Shown: in pieces, positions 10,467-23,600 of the stretch
Numbering within the stretch: the first letter of the stretch is position 1
How the letters are laid out: every line of letters begins with the position of its first letter
NCBI RefSeq assembly: GCF_003369915.1
Contig: NC_046675.1
Location: 4,340,001-4,404,000 of the forward strand
Source: Drosophila miranda
Taxonomy: Eukaryota > Arthropoda > Insecta > Diptera > Drosophilidae
Direction: 5' to 3'
Length of the DNA stretch: 64,000 nucleotides
Translations under genes and position numbers: made by a program
The notes under the pieces: model-generated
Seen by the model: the letters and a program-made list of their open reading frames with translations, nothing else
The model's database searches: none
Told to the model about the DNA's origin: nothing

Positions 10467-11141
10467 TTTCTGATTAGTTTTTCACAGAAATTGCAGTCCT
10501 TTATCTGCACAGATTTTAAGAATTTACAGGAATAAAGTTTGAAATTCCTACCTTTTCATCTAAAAGTTCAAAGAATTTTCCACCTAAATTGATTACCATT
10601 TAATATAGATTTGATTCAGTTTCACAGAAAACTAGATAGTCGTAAAAACAAACTATCCCTCTAGTGACAGGTCAAGATTCAATTTCTGGTCAATTTCTGA
10701 TTAGTTTTTCACAGAAAGTGCAGTCCTTTATCTGCACAGATTTTAAGAATTTATAGGAATACAATTTGAAGTTCCTTCTTTTTCATCTAAAAGTTCAAAG
10801 AATTTTCCACCTAAATTGATTACCATTTAATATAGAATTGATTCAGTTTCACAGAAAACTAGATAGTCGTAAAAACAAACTATCCCTCTAGTGACAGGTC
10901 AAGATTCAATTTCTGGTCAATTTCTGATTAGTTTTTCACAGAAAGTGCAGTCCTTTATCTGCACAGATTTTAAGAATTTATAGGAATACAATTTGAAGTT
11001 CCTTCTTTTTCATCTAAAAGTTCAAAGAATTTTCCACCTAAATTGATTACCATTTAATATAGAATTGATTCAGTTTCACAGAAAACTAGCTAGTCGTAAA
11101 AACACACCATTCCTCTAGTGACAGGACAATATTGTATTTCC
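10467..11141. repeat. 227-bp tandem repeat, three copies
   Basis: The same 227-bp unit occurs three times. The anchor 'tgattagtttttcacagaaa' starts at 10471, 10698 and 10925, so the period is exactly 227 bp. Copies 2 and 3 share variants against copy 1 (for example 'ttataggaatacaatttgaag' versus 'ttacaggaataaagtttgaaa'), pointing to a recent duplication of the middle unit or local homogenisation. The third copy decays at its right edge after about 11100. The unit is AT-rich, has no ORF and lies about 0.5 kb upstream of the Ly6 gene. Confidence 0.95.
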
Positions 11142-11638
11142 GTCTGTTTTCCGAAAAATTCGTAAGTGAAAATCTTATTTCTATTAACAGAAATAGAGAG
11201 ATGGATTTTGTCCAATAGTTTATTTCAGGAAATACAGTCCAGCGCTTTCAAGTATCAGCTTACTCTCAGGACTGCTCTGAAGTATATCGAAACATTTGGA
11301 GTGTTAGCTTTCGTCTTCATCGTGTGCAGTTTCCTTTAAAGATCAAGTTTCATTTGCAGTCAAGTTTTTTGGAACACACAAAAAAGAACCAACATTGACC
11401 TTTGGCAGGAGCTTGTGATAAACCACACAGGAAAGACGAAAGCCAAATACATTGTACATTGTATACTGTACATATATTAATCTAGTAACCACAACAGAAA
11501 CAAAAGCTGCCGAAAAAAAAACGAAGAAACTGCAATTTTATTGAGTGCACACGCATACTGTTTGTCACTCGTCAGTCTGCCCGTCGACTCGTCCTTTGTG
11601 TGCGGTGTGTGTGTTTTGTGTTAAAGGTCAGAACTCAT
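11142..11638 (+). promoter_or_regulatory. Upstream region and 5' UTR of the Ly6-family gene
   Basis: About 0.5 kb between the tandem array and the first coding exon. An initiator-like TCAGTC lies at 11572-11577 in a pyrimidine/GC-richer segment, giving a possible 5' UTR of about 65 nt. There is no TATA box at a proper distance. The promoter assignment is an inference. Confidence 0.35.
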
Positions 11639-14600
11639 ATGAAAATGTCGCGCTCTAACCAAGAAGCAATGTCAACAAATCTCGACGAGGACATGGCCTC
11701 GTCCATGCATCCAGCATCCCCACTACTCGTATCCCCATCAGCATCTGCATCTGCATCGATGTCCAGCAGCAGCCTGACGGGTGGCACACCTCTGTTTAGG
11801 GCCAGCCGGGCCACGGTGGCCGCTGCCCTTCTGGTGGCCATTGTTCTGTGCACCGGCAGCTTCGGAGTCGCCGACGGCCTCAAGTGCCACATGTGCGGCC
11901 AGTACAACGAGGGCGTCGGCTCCATCACGCCCTGCACCAACTACACCAAAGACATTGCCCATCTCTATCTGAAGGAGTGCACCAAGAAGAGCGAGAAATA
12001 TTGCGTGGTAAGTCGGATCTCTACATATATGTATAGGTTTTTCGTGGAAATTTCTCAGCAAAGTCCAAGGTCCCACCCTCGTTCGGAAATCAAACCGAAA
12101 CTGAAACGTTGCATTCATTTATTTATACACTCATTCATTTCGATTCATTGCTGCTCATTGTTGTCATTGTCCGGGCTAAAAAAAGACCATCCTGCCAGGC
12201 AAACAGCCACCTCTTCCGCCACTCCACTGCTCCATTGATGACTTCTCGAGTTGATGTTTTCATTTTATTGTTCTTGCCATGTTGTGTGTTTGTGTTATCT
12301 CCGTATTGGCCATATATATATTCTCTGTCATCAGAGCACGTTGGCAGCTCTGCTGTTGTCACATTTTTGTTGGCTCTCTCGCTGGGGAGGGAACAAACAA
12401 AGATAAATTGCTTATAAAAATAGAAGCAATGCTTTGCTCCAATAACAGGGAGGATCAGCGTCTGGAAAGACAAGTAAAGTCTGTTCTTAAAAGGAAATGG
12501 TTAAAAACGGAATTACGAGTATTTTTATTATTAACAAGAGTTTAAAACCAGAACACGAAATAAATTAATTTTTCACAAAATTGATTCCCTAATTAATTCC
12601 CAAATTTACACGTATTTATTGCCAGTACGTTTCTTCTTGTCCATCCGGCTATATCCACAAAGAGGGCTGTAACGAAAAAATGAAAATGTACAACTCTTTA
12701 AGCAAATAATTACCACTAATTCCTCCACTAATTAATATCAGGTAATGGCCTGCAAGGGAGCTTAAGGGTTGAGCTCATTGTCCATGTAAATCCATTACGT
12801 ATACGCGCCGTGCTCGAGCTACTAATACGCAATGTTGGTGTAAGACAACCGTCGCTCAGCCTCATTGTTTTTGGCCGCAAGTGTTTACACCAACTCGCAG
12901 CAATCACGCAACTGTCAACCCTACCTTTCGCTGCCTCCCGGCTTGCCTACATCCATCCATCCTTCCACCAAGAAAAGACAAACTAATGGCAACTGCCTGC
13001 GCTGGCAATTTCAATTAGTTTTGCGGTCGCATTTGGTTTCCCTCGAACGATCTCTGGCATGGGGGGGCATAGAGCACGTATGCCGCCTACAGGATGGGCG
13101 TGGCAGCGCAATTGTGCGCATAAATTGTGGCATATTGTATGCACTCGATTCTCCAGTGTATCTGTAGCCGTATCCGTGTCCCAATCCGAGTGTCTGTATG
13201 CGTAAGAGGAAGGAGCACTTAACGAATTGCAGCAGGAGGAACGCCGAGTAGAAGCCAGATCAGGCGGAGGAGCAGCTCTGGGATGGGGCTCTGGGGCTGC
13301 TCCTGTTTGCGCTCTGGTAATCATTAAATATTTAACACCTACTTGCCATGCACAGCTGCCATCTGCCTTCCGAGTGCAGCCCCTTATACCACACTGCTCC
13401 AACGGAGGAGGAGACCCATAAATTGTTATTTTCTGCGGGGCTCGATGGGAACACGTCCTGCTCATTTCAACGGCCACACCCGTAACGCCCTCATCTCGTG
13501 GGAATAATTTAGTTAGCATGGTTTTTCTCTCGGAGCACAGTTTTCTTGGAAATCAACACATGATTTTATCACAAGTCGACGGATCCTATTTTGGGAGCTC
13601 TTTGGAGAAAGGCACATTTAAAATAGGAGAAATATGGAAAGAGCTGTTTTAATATATGCGATTTTGATTGCAGTTTGTTCGCTCTCATTAAAATAGATTT
13701 TCATTATATTTTTTCACTCGTTTTCCATTCATGAGAACATTATTTTATGCACGCTTGGGAAAACTGCATTTAATTGGAATTGGGAGCAAATGAGCATAAA
13801 TTTAACAAATTTATACAACATTGCGGCATTGCCTTTGTACCCCCAAAAGTGTGTATTTGTAGCAAATTTGTATTCCAATTTATTTTGTGAACATTCGATT
13901 GATGGACTGCCATCATTTATGCGAATATTTTGGCATATTTTGACCTATTTCATATAATGTTGAATGATTAACAATTATTGAGTTATTCAATATGTTTATA
14001 CTAATATTTATTGGATAATTATGGAAAATGTTGTCCGGAAATATGGTAAAAATTGTGGTCGAAACTGGGTACGCCCTTGGTCATGCGTATACTGATTGAC
14101 TTTGAAACATTGTGATGACTTGACTTCAAAAAGAAAAAGTTTTTTCCAACCATTTTCCGCTAAAATGGTTTAAATGACAAACCAATAAATTTAGAAGGAC
14201 ATCCCATTCTTTATCTGCTAAATGTAGCTGAAATTTGTACAAGAAAATGACAAAAGAAAACGCTTGAGCCCGTCAAGGCTCAAGTAATTCTTTTTAACTT
14301 TATTTTCTCTTTTTTTTTGTGCTGCCCTTCTGCTGATAATTGCCATTCATTCCGTTATTAACAGCTTCACAGACACTTAATTAGAGGCATAATTTATGCC
14401 AAGCCGCAAGACTAAAGGGCCTCAGAATGCCGGGATGTTAATGATAATGTTAATGAGGATGCCCTCCAGTGAGCGCCCCCGAAAAGTGGACAGGCAAGAA
14501 AAATATGCTGCAACACGCGACTGTACAGAGAGGAGACCAACTTTTGTTTAAATATTAACCAGCTGACTAAAGACGGCTCCTCCTAATGACTTTTCCTCCT

Positions 14601-17600
14601 CCTTCTGCTCCTCCTCTTTCATCATCTACGGATGTCAGACATAAAAGTTGAAGTGTTTCCTTGGTATTATTGTAGTTCTTGTGGGGCGGTTGCTGTCTTG
14701 ACTGCTTGACCTGATGTCGTCTTGTTCTTGGCCAAGTAGTTGGTGTTTTTCTTCCCAAAAAAAGTTACAGGACCATGGCGCCGTCTGCCTGGAATCGCCT
14801 TATATATATTTATGAGTTAAATTTATATTCAAATTAGTTGGGTAACCAGTTTTTGGAAGGTGCCCAGAGGGGGGATGCAGTGCGAGCAGTGTAACAACAT
14901 GGAATGAATGCATAATTTATAATTTTAATAATGAGTGCTCCAGGGTAGCAAAAACTCTGCTATTCATAGAGCATACTCTACATCTTGGAACAATGGGTGT
15001 GGGTCGTTCATTGTTTGAGGTTCGGCTCAAGCACGTAAACAAATACTGCATGTGTGTATGTATTTAACCCTTGACCTCATGGAAAACAAAAAATAATGGC
15101 ATGTGGTAGGATGGGAATGGAGGAAAAGCCAACGCCTGGGCACGCAATTAATTTTTTTTTTTCTGTTTTGTTCATGAAAGCGACGCTTGATTACCCTTAA
15201 AAAGAAAAGGAATAAGGGTGCTATGGCTGATGTTACGACTGAATAGGGAGGCTGATGCTGAGCAGGAATCTGCAATCAAGAGTACAATGACAATGCTTTC
15301 TTTTGCCAGTGACATACATATATTATCATGCCCTTATAATCTACAAAAATCAATCCAAAATAGATCAGACGTCTGACTAATTGAAACCGAGCTTCTATAT
15401 ATTGTAGGCTAAACACTTTTCCACGTATATGGCCACTGCAGTACACATTTTTTCTATATAGAACTGCAGTATCAAAGTTTTCCATTTTGGTGGAACTGCA
15501 GGAACTGCATTTGGAATTCCTTGCTGCATAAATAAAGCATTCCCTATGGCGGCTGCTGGTGCTACTACGTGCCTGTTGGGAGTAACGCAACAAACCAAAC
15601 CAAAACGCTGAATAACGGACTCAAATATAGGCCACTGGCCGACCAGGCACGCCACATCCACCACGGGGGGCCAAAAGAGAGAAACCAAAAAAAACAGAAT
15701 GCAAATATTTTGTCTTCATTTTCCCGTGCTGTAAATTCCTCGAGCTCTTCGCCACTTCTGTTTGGTGTCTGCCCCGTTGTCGATGTTGTTGTTGCAATTA
15801 GGAATGTTTACTCGGGGGAACCCGGAACAAACACGCCCCGAAAATCACTTAAAAGTTGGCATTTTTCCTTTTATTATGTTGCGTAAAGTGGCACAATTTA
15901 ATGGTGCAAATATGTGTACAATAAAAGAAACAACAAATGGAACTGATGTACAACAGTTTTATGGAATAAGAATAAAAATTAATATAATACATATTCGGAT
16001 TTGGTCTTATTTATCTGTTCAGAATCTTACGGCAATTGTTAGGAAAATATTGAAAACGCTGTGCATTACCCTAGTGCCCAAAAGGCCCAACACAACAGTC
16101 TTGTTTTTCATTCAATCCTTATTAAGTTTTGCAAATTGGCAATTCTTTTCGTAGAACCTGAAGGCCATGGGGTTATGTCCAAATAGGCTATGTGGAAACC
16201 TTGAAACCTGATCAGAACCGATATTTGTTCTCCCTGTTTGAAACCTTCGAGCATCTGTTCAGGCTCGAAACCACGACTGAAAGGATTATTAATGACTACA
16301 GCGGGATTAACTTTCAATCGTACGTTTTGGTTGGTTTCTTCCAGATCGTTCAGGTATTTTTGAATGCTGTGTTGAAGATAAGATCAGATTTTCCCATGTT
16401 TCTAATGATTTCCAGATGCAGCAGTTGGGGTACAACAAAACATTCAATAGTTCAACTTAACACGACTATTTATGGACTACAATCGTGTTGACCAATGGAA
16501 TAAATTTGTTCGGAAGTCATTGGAATATTTTCTCTTGACTTTTTATCGTACCTTTATGGCTTGTCAATTTTTGTCGTCTTCCTTTTGGTTTGACATTGAC
16601 ACACTTTCCAACTATTTTGTTGGTAACGAACTCAATTTGGGCTGTTACGCGCATAAAGTGATTTTTTTTCCGTTCCGATAACCAAATCGTTTGCAGCCCT
16701 ATGTTGTTTGCGAGGAAAAATTGCAATTGTAATTATGAAAATTCAATGTTACTGCATCAATAAGTCATCTATTTTATTTTTTTTTGCGAAAACGGGTGCA
16801 ATATTTTCATTGTTTGCGAAAATAAAAACCGTCAAAATTTTGTTTGGCAAAGAAATATCAATCGTTTGCCGCAGATTACCATAAAATTTTAATAACAAAC
16901 ACTCGAAATTTATTTAATATTCAGGAAGAAAACTTACCAGGAAGTTGTCTTATCTTAATATCCAGGAGCTCAGAGCATAACAGCTTAATAAAATACCAAT
17001 GCCAATGCAATATGAGAAATTGAATAAAGTTGTTTGGCCGGAAACGTATTTGGAATCCGTGGAGGCCAACAAAAGTGCTCGAAGACAACACCAGCAACCA
17101 CCACTCGAAGGCTAAATGCGGGAAAATATCGTTAAAAATTATGCGTAAACTTTGCCAAAAGTTTGGGGATACTCGTGGATGAAAGTTTGTTGAGGTGGGG
17201 CTTGAATATCATAATGTTTAATGATGGAAAAGTTGTGTTTAACGGATGGGGATTCCCGACAATTATTTTCACCAATTTTATCGTATGTTTGTTCAGTAAT
17301 AGAACTCTTAATTAGTACAAATATTTTCGGAGTTTCTTTCTTGAGAACTTGAAAAAACACCTATTTTTTTTCTCTCCTTCAAACTTTGTGTCAAATCCCG
17401 GAGAGAAGAGTTTTTCCACGTTTGTGACATTAAATAAGGCATCCAAGGTTTTATTGCCCGAAATTAAAAGCCCGATTATGCGTGTTGACGTGGGCCAGAT
17501 TTTGGCGGATTGGCCCGAATGGTTGGGTCTCTTTTTAGAGGCCGAGATTTACATCCCAATGCGGCAATCAAAGTGTGCAGTGAGCGGTACGTGAACGGAA

Positions 17601-20600
17601 TAAATCAGTCGAATCCTTAAGTTCGACATTGAAGAGGATCGAAAACTGAGGAGCCAATGCAAATGGTTGGATAAGAAAATGTTGAGTCTTTTCAAATGCA
17701 GTACAGGCGGTGCCCAGCTGAAGAGGAGAAGGAGTATGGCCCAGGAGGTGGGTGGGGTGTAATAAAGCCATAAATGGGGGCTGGCAATTTCCGTGCGGCA
17801 AGTTGTGAAATCAGCGTCAAATCGGAAAAGAGGTGGAGAAGTAAGGGCGACCAGCGGAAAGGGAAGTGAATGTTGAAGTGACTGCCTATGCCATCATTTC
17901 CGGCAGCCATTGATTGGTACGACAAATGGGTGAGGGGGGCGGAGAAGTCAACAGAAAACAAGTTGCGCCTGGAAAAATTCAATGTAATTGATAAGCAGCC
18001 CTGCCAGCAGATAGTACCCACACATACAGGACTCCCCTAAGTCCTTAAGCAAACATGAACACCCATACCAGCACCTACTCAGCACACAGATACTATCGTA
18101 CACCCCCCATACAATGGCAGAGGCACTCAATTAAGAAAACAATGGCGGCTCGGTTTGTGCGGCAATTGAGTTTTTTCTTCCATCTGTTTTTGCCTTTTCT
18201 TTGTTGGGCTTTGGGCTTTCGGCTTTGAGACCAGAGTCGCGCTCTTCACTTTCACCCCTTCCTCGGGGAGGGGGACAACTAAGACGCTTAGTCCTGCCAC
18301 AAACCCATTTCACTTCTCGTTGCCTTTTCTATTTGACTAGCTTCGGGGTCTAGCCACCCACAGACATCTTTCCCTGTTAACCAACTCTCATTTGGACCTT
18401 CCACTCGCCCACTTTCCGTCCCAGCCTCATTACCCGTTGTCTTTTAGAAAATTTGGCTGTCACTTTTTGCCTTGTATGGCATTATTTATCAGTAGTTTCC
18501 TTTGTCTTTTACCTCCACTCCACTTAACTAACTTAAGGGCTAATTTCCACTTTTATTTGATCATCATTATAATTATAATGTGTTTGTTTTTGACAGTGGT
18601 ACGGTCTAAATGGCTCTGATTCTGCCCGAAATGGGGGATAGTTTGATATAATTATATGAACACAACAAAGGAGTGTACGTCCGTGAGTAGGTAATAGTTT
18701 TTGATGATGGTTATTTCAAGGAATGTAAAGAAAATGTTCTGCGGAATGTCCTTGATTTACAGAAGAAGAACATTGTAATTAGGTAGCTCTATTCTTTAGA
18801 ATTTTGTAATTCAGACTCAAGGCACTTTTTGGCTCTTCTATTTTTGTCAATTATGTCTTATGTATATTTTTGGTGGCGATGGAACAATGCTTGTATATAG
18901 CTCTATTCCATAGAATTTTTGTAATCAAATAAAAAAGTTTTTTAATAATCAGAGATTCCTTCTCTGCCTCATCAGAGATTAGCTTGATTTCTGTTTCGGG
19001 CACTTTAAGGATTTTCCATTACCAGCTCTCTGGCACACACATATACACAGAGAAAGTTTTTGGCCAACACCAAAGAACAATAATTCATTTATTTTTGCCA
19101 CATTTGAATACACATACAAACATATATGTGTGTATAGTACACATTCCCAGTTGGCCCGGCAACTATTCTACTTCTTTGCATTCATTTTGAAGCATTGTAA
19201 GCGATTTAAAATGTTGGCAACTGGCAGTTGGCTGTTTGGCTGTCTGGCCTGCTTTCGACTGTTGCCTGTTGGCAGTCGGCACTTGGGAGCTGCCAGGGCC
19301 AAAAAGTTGTTTTCGCATATAAATGATTTTGATAACGCGCACTGACATTTTGTGACTTCATTATTCTAAAATTCAAATTATTCCAACGAACAATGGAATA
19401 CCACACCAGCCAAAGAACCCACCGAAAAAATGGGCAAAAACAAAATGAATGGGAAAGTGGGTCAGACTGTGGATGACAATAAGTTTTATTAGCTCTCCAG
19501 ACAACACATTCACCAGCAGAGATATGTAAGAGTATGTAAATGACTACATACATATGCATGTGTGTGGAAAGTGATGTTTGGCCATGTTGCGCATACGGCG
19601 TGTATGCAAATTTGAATCTTCCTCTACTGTATATCTCTCCTGTCAAATAAAGAATGCTGTGCCACTGACGAGCTGCTGGTGCTGTTGATAAAGGTGCCGG
19701 GGAAAATGCCAGGACCTATCCGAACTGGATGAAGTAATGTGCTCGACTCCTGTCAAAGTTACTTTGCCACTTCATTGAGCATTCTCGCACACACAAGAAA
19801 AAGCGACTTTTTCGTGTAATTTATTGCTGGAAATTTATATTATTTCTTTGGCAAGACAGACAATTGCCAAGACACTAATAAAATATATTTCTTGTATATA
19901 ACTTATGAGAGGCAGCAATATGGCGCGAAAACTTAATGAAAAATGGTTTGCCCTGGAACGTGTGTCCCCCCATCTTGTGATGGGCATGCAGCTGTGACCA
20001 ACTAATAACCAGGGGGCGTGGCTAAACGTGCACGAACAAACTTTTTACATAATTTTTCCCCACTCATTTCTTTTACATTCTTTTGCCCTTCTCTGTTCTG
20101 TCTGTGTGACAACATCCACTGAAATTTTTCTAAAGCTGATGCTCGGCTTACGAACCAAAGCCAAAACGGAAATCCTTAGTTTCCTTATGACAGCGACATC
20201 CTAGGACGAACCAAAAAAAAGGAGGGCAAACCCAGAAACAGAGAAAAACTTTCGCCCGGCAACAAAGCTGCGGAGAAAGAGCGTCAAATTTTATATTAGA
20301 TTTCGCCTGCAGTCACTTAAAGCTTCGGATTGGAGTCGCGTCGCGTCTCGACATTGCTCCTGGCAAATTGCTGGCTTCCGTCGAGGGCATTTTCCACTTT
20401 CCCGCGGAAGTACTGCCATATTGGCCATCGATATCGGGTCTGGGGTTATTAATTGACAGTCTGCTGCTGGTCGGGGCTGCATTCGGTTGGTCCTTCTCCA
20501 CAGCCATTCATATTAATCAACTGAAAAGCCAAAATGAAAATTTTTACCACCATCACCCATCAATCAAGTGCCTGGCGTCGCCAAGGCTCAAACTTTCCAA

Positions 20601-23600
20601 CTTTTTGGTAAAACTAAACAATATGTGAGGTTGGTCCCTCGGGCAGTGAGAATCAAAATATTTGCTTCAACAACTGACCCACAACAGAGACACAGTCATA
20701 AATAAATCTTGAATAAAGTTTAAGAATAGATTTGGTAAGCCGAAGTTTGGAATACTCTTGATTTAGAAGCCATTTTGTAGCTCCACTATAAAAATTTTTA
20801 ATTAAACACCATTTTATCAAATTGAGATAAATCTTGGCAAATTAAAAGGGATTTTCTCACATGAATTTTCTACCTTTCTGGTTATGCCCACCCCCCCGTG
20901 AAAGGGCAATCAGGACAATATGAAATTTCTTGTTCAAACTTTTGTCAAAAACCACAACAACTTTTTCTTTTTCCTCACATTTCCCATGACTTCCATGAGG
21001 TTGAGTCCAATGTTTGGTCTCCAAGCAATTTTCATGTATTTTCCCCAAGTGTATAATGTAATTCGCTTAAAGTTCAGAGCTGGCGACAAGTTGAAAAAAT
21101 TTACAATTTCGATAGAAATTCCTGGGTTCTGAGACTCTCTTGATCAACGTCCATCCGTCTCCCCATTTGCCGGTGCATGCCATGTGGGGCCATAAACGAA
21201 GCCATCTACATTGTAAGCCAAAATGCTAAGGGAAGAGAGCTGTGGCCATATTCCGTAATAAAACGCATAAAACGGATCTGTGTAAATGGGAAATTCTGCT
21301 GCAGTTTTTACGAGTGCGAGCCTGTACCACTCTCAATGCCATTTGGGGCATTGCCTTGCCATCTGGGTCCTCTGTGGTTCATTAGGCGTAATGAAAGTGT
21401 TTTTTTTTACAAAAATCCCAGACCTCAGCCTTCTGGCAGAACAGTAATTAATATTAATCATAGTTAAGCCTTTAAAAAGTGGTTCTTGCAAGTCGAAAAT
21501 TATGATTACTACAGTACTTGAGGGGAAGAACGAGTAAGAAAAGTTAGCTGGTATTCGCTAGTGGGAATCTTATTTTCCTAATGTGGTTTGCTCGGGTCAG
21601 GACAACTGGGACTCGTGTGACTGTCTGCTGGCTGAGTTGGGTCAGGTAATTGGCATCCTTCAAATAAAATGTACTAAAGAGCAAGACATTTTGCATAATT
21701 TTTTCAGTTTCTAGAAGTTTTTCAAGTGGGGTTGGCATGTTTTGTCCGGCGATGTTTTCCACTAAATTCCACTTTTACGAACGCAATTTGAATGAAAGAA
21801 CTAAATATCTCTCCTCCTGCTGGGGGAACTTTAAGACCCACGAAACTAAAGCGCTACTAAATCGATTAAAAAGAAAGTGAAAAGTGGCACCTGTTCGCCC
21901 TCAGGGGTGCTTCCTGTTCCCCCCATTCAAGGATGGGTGGCAGTGCATGACAAGAGCGCGAAATGCATAACAACTCGCATCGCATTTTGTGAATGTCGAA
22001 AAATTTCAAAAGGCAAACCGTTTTACTACCGCTTGGCTGCACTTCCACTCACACAGACTGGAGCACTCGAAATCAACACGCTGGCAGGCTTTGGGATGTG
22101 CAACCATATGTAGTTTTAAGGAACTGCCTCATATGAGGAGCAAACAGGCAGGAAAAACTAAAAGAACATATGGCAATAGACACTTTTGAGGCGATTTATT
22201 TTTGTGCAAATACCATTTTATACTTTATAGGACAGATAAAACAAGCAAAGAACCTCTAAACTTGAGAGAGAAAACCTCTGTTTAAAGCCATAACAAATCT
22301 TTTAACATTCCTCAAATTTTAAGAACTAGTTCAAACCCAAAAAGCACTCAACACTGGCAAAGAGCAAACACTTTAAAACGGCAGAATGGAATCTCTGATG
22401 AATTATTGCCTGCCAAGGTGTTGTGTCTCTTTTCCCATAATTCCTCCACTATCTGCTGTCCCTCTTCTCTGCCAATTCCTTTCAGATCCCATGGTTTTTT
22501 GGGTCTTTCAACAGAAGACGACATACTTTGCACATGCTTGTGAATGACATTTTGGCATATTTTCGCATTTCATATGCCCCCGTCTAGCTCTGGTCGGGTC
22601 TGGTCTGGTCCTGCTGAAGGATCTGGTCTTTGCTTTAAGGAAACAGCTGCCAACTGAAGCCGACGGCTATGGCATGGCAGCAGCGTTTCGCATTCATTTG
22701 AAGCAAATTTTGATAGTTGTGCAAGGGGGAGTTGGATGGGGTGCAGAATGGGGGCACTTGGATTGTTGTGGCTGTTGGCTGGCTTTTGAATTGTGGGCTA
22801 GAAATTCCAACTATGTGTTTGACTGGGCTAACTGCCTGGCCCATTCCTGGTTGGCCTGCTGCATGTGGCATAGTGCGGCACGTGTGTGGATGAGTGGCTC
22901 CGGCAGTGGCTCCGGTACTGGTGGGTCCGTCTGTTTGCCTTTTCGGCGAGTGATGCCTGATATCCATCCAGGGATACGACTACGGAGCCACTCACACTTG
23001 CAGCAAACAATCAAAGTCATGTTGACGTTCAATTTAGCTGCTGTTGATTTGTGTCGTAGGAATTTGGTTTTTTTCCTGCTCTGTCTTTTTCGGACCTGAC
23101 CTCGTTCTGGGGTCTTTTCTGCCCCTGTCGCCTGCCGCCAGCCGCCAGCCCCCTGACCAGTTACGCAACTCTGCTCTCGCTCAAGTTTATACGTATTTTG
23201 TGTTTTTCCTCTGCGCAGGTACAAAAGCAACAACAAAAATTGTTTATCCGTGATTTATGGCGCGGAATTTGTGCTTACGTGTGTCCTCCCTGAAGGACTG
23301 CACTGTGGACGCCCAAGCACTTTGAGCTATTAATGCCTCGGACCAAGGGCTGAGGGCCCCTGAAATATTTGTATACTTCCGGTTAAGCTGCGCTTCCTCC
23401 AAATGGTTCATTTCGATCATTTCATTTGGTATTTTCCACCAACATCCATCATCCATCATCCGACGAGTGGGAATTTGTTCACTTGGACATTTACAATTTA
23501 TATTTGCGGAGTGGAGTGGGTTAATGTAATCGCCGCGTAAAAACGAAATTAATTTGCAATGTTTTCCATTGTCAGAATGGAATTTTGCTATTTGATTATT

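Noticed and set aside
12983..13519. 178-codon minus-strand ORF inside the large Ly6 intron
   Set aside because: Mixed low-complexity composition, no domain, no codon bias; probably favoured by local GC content.
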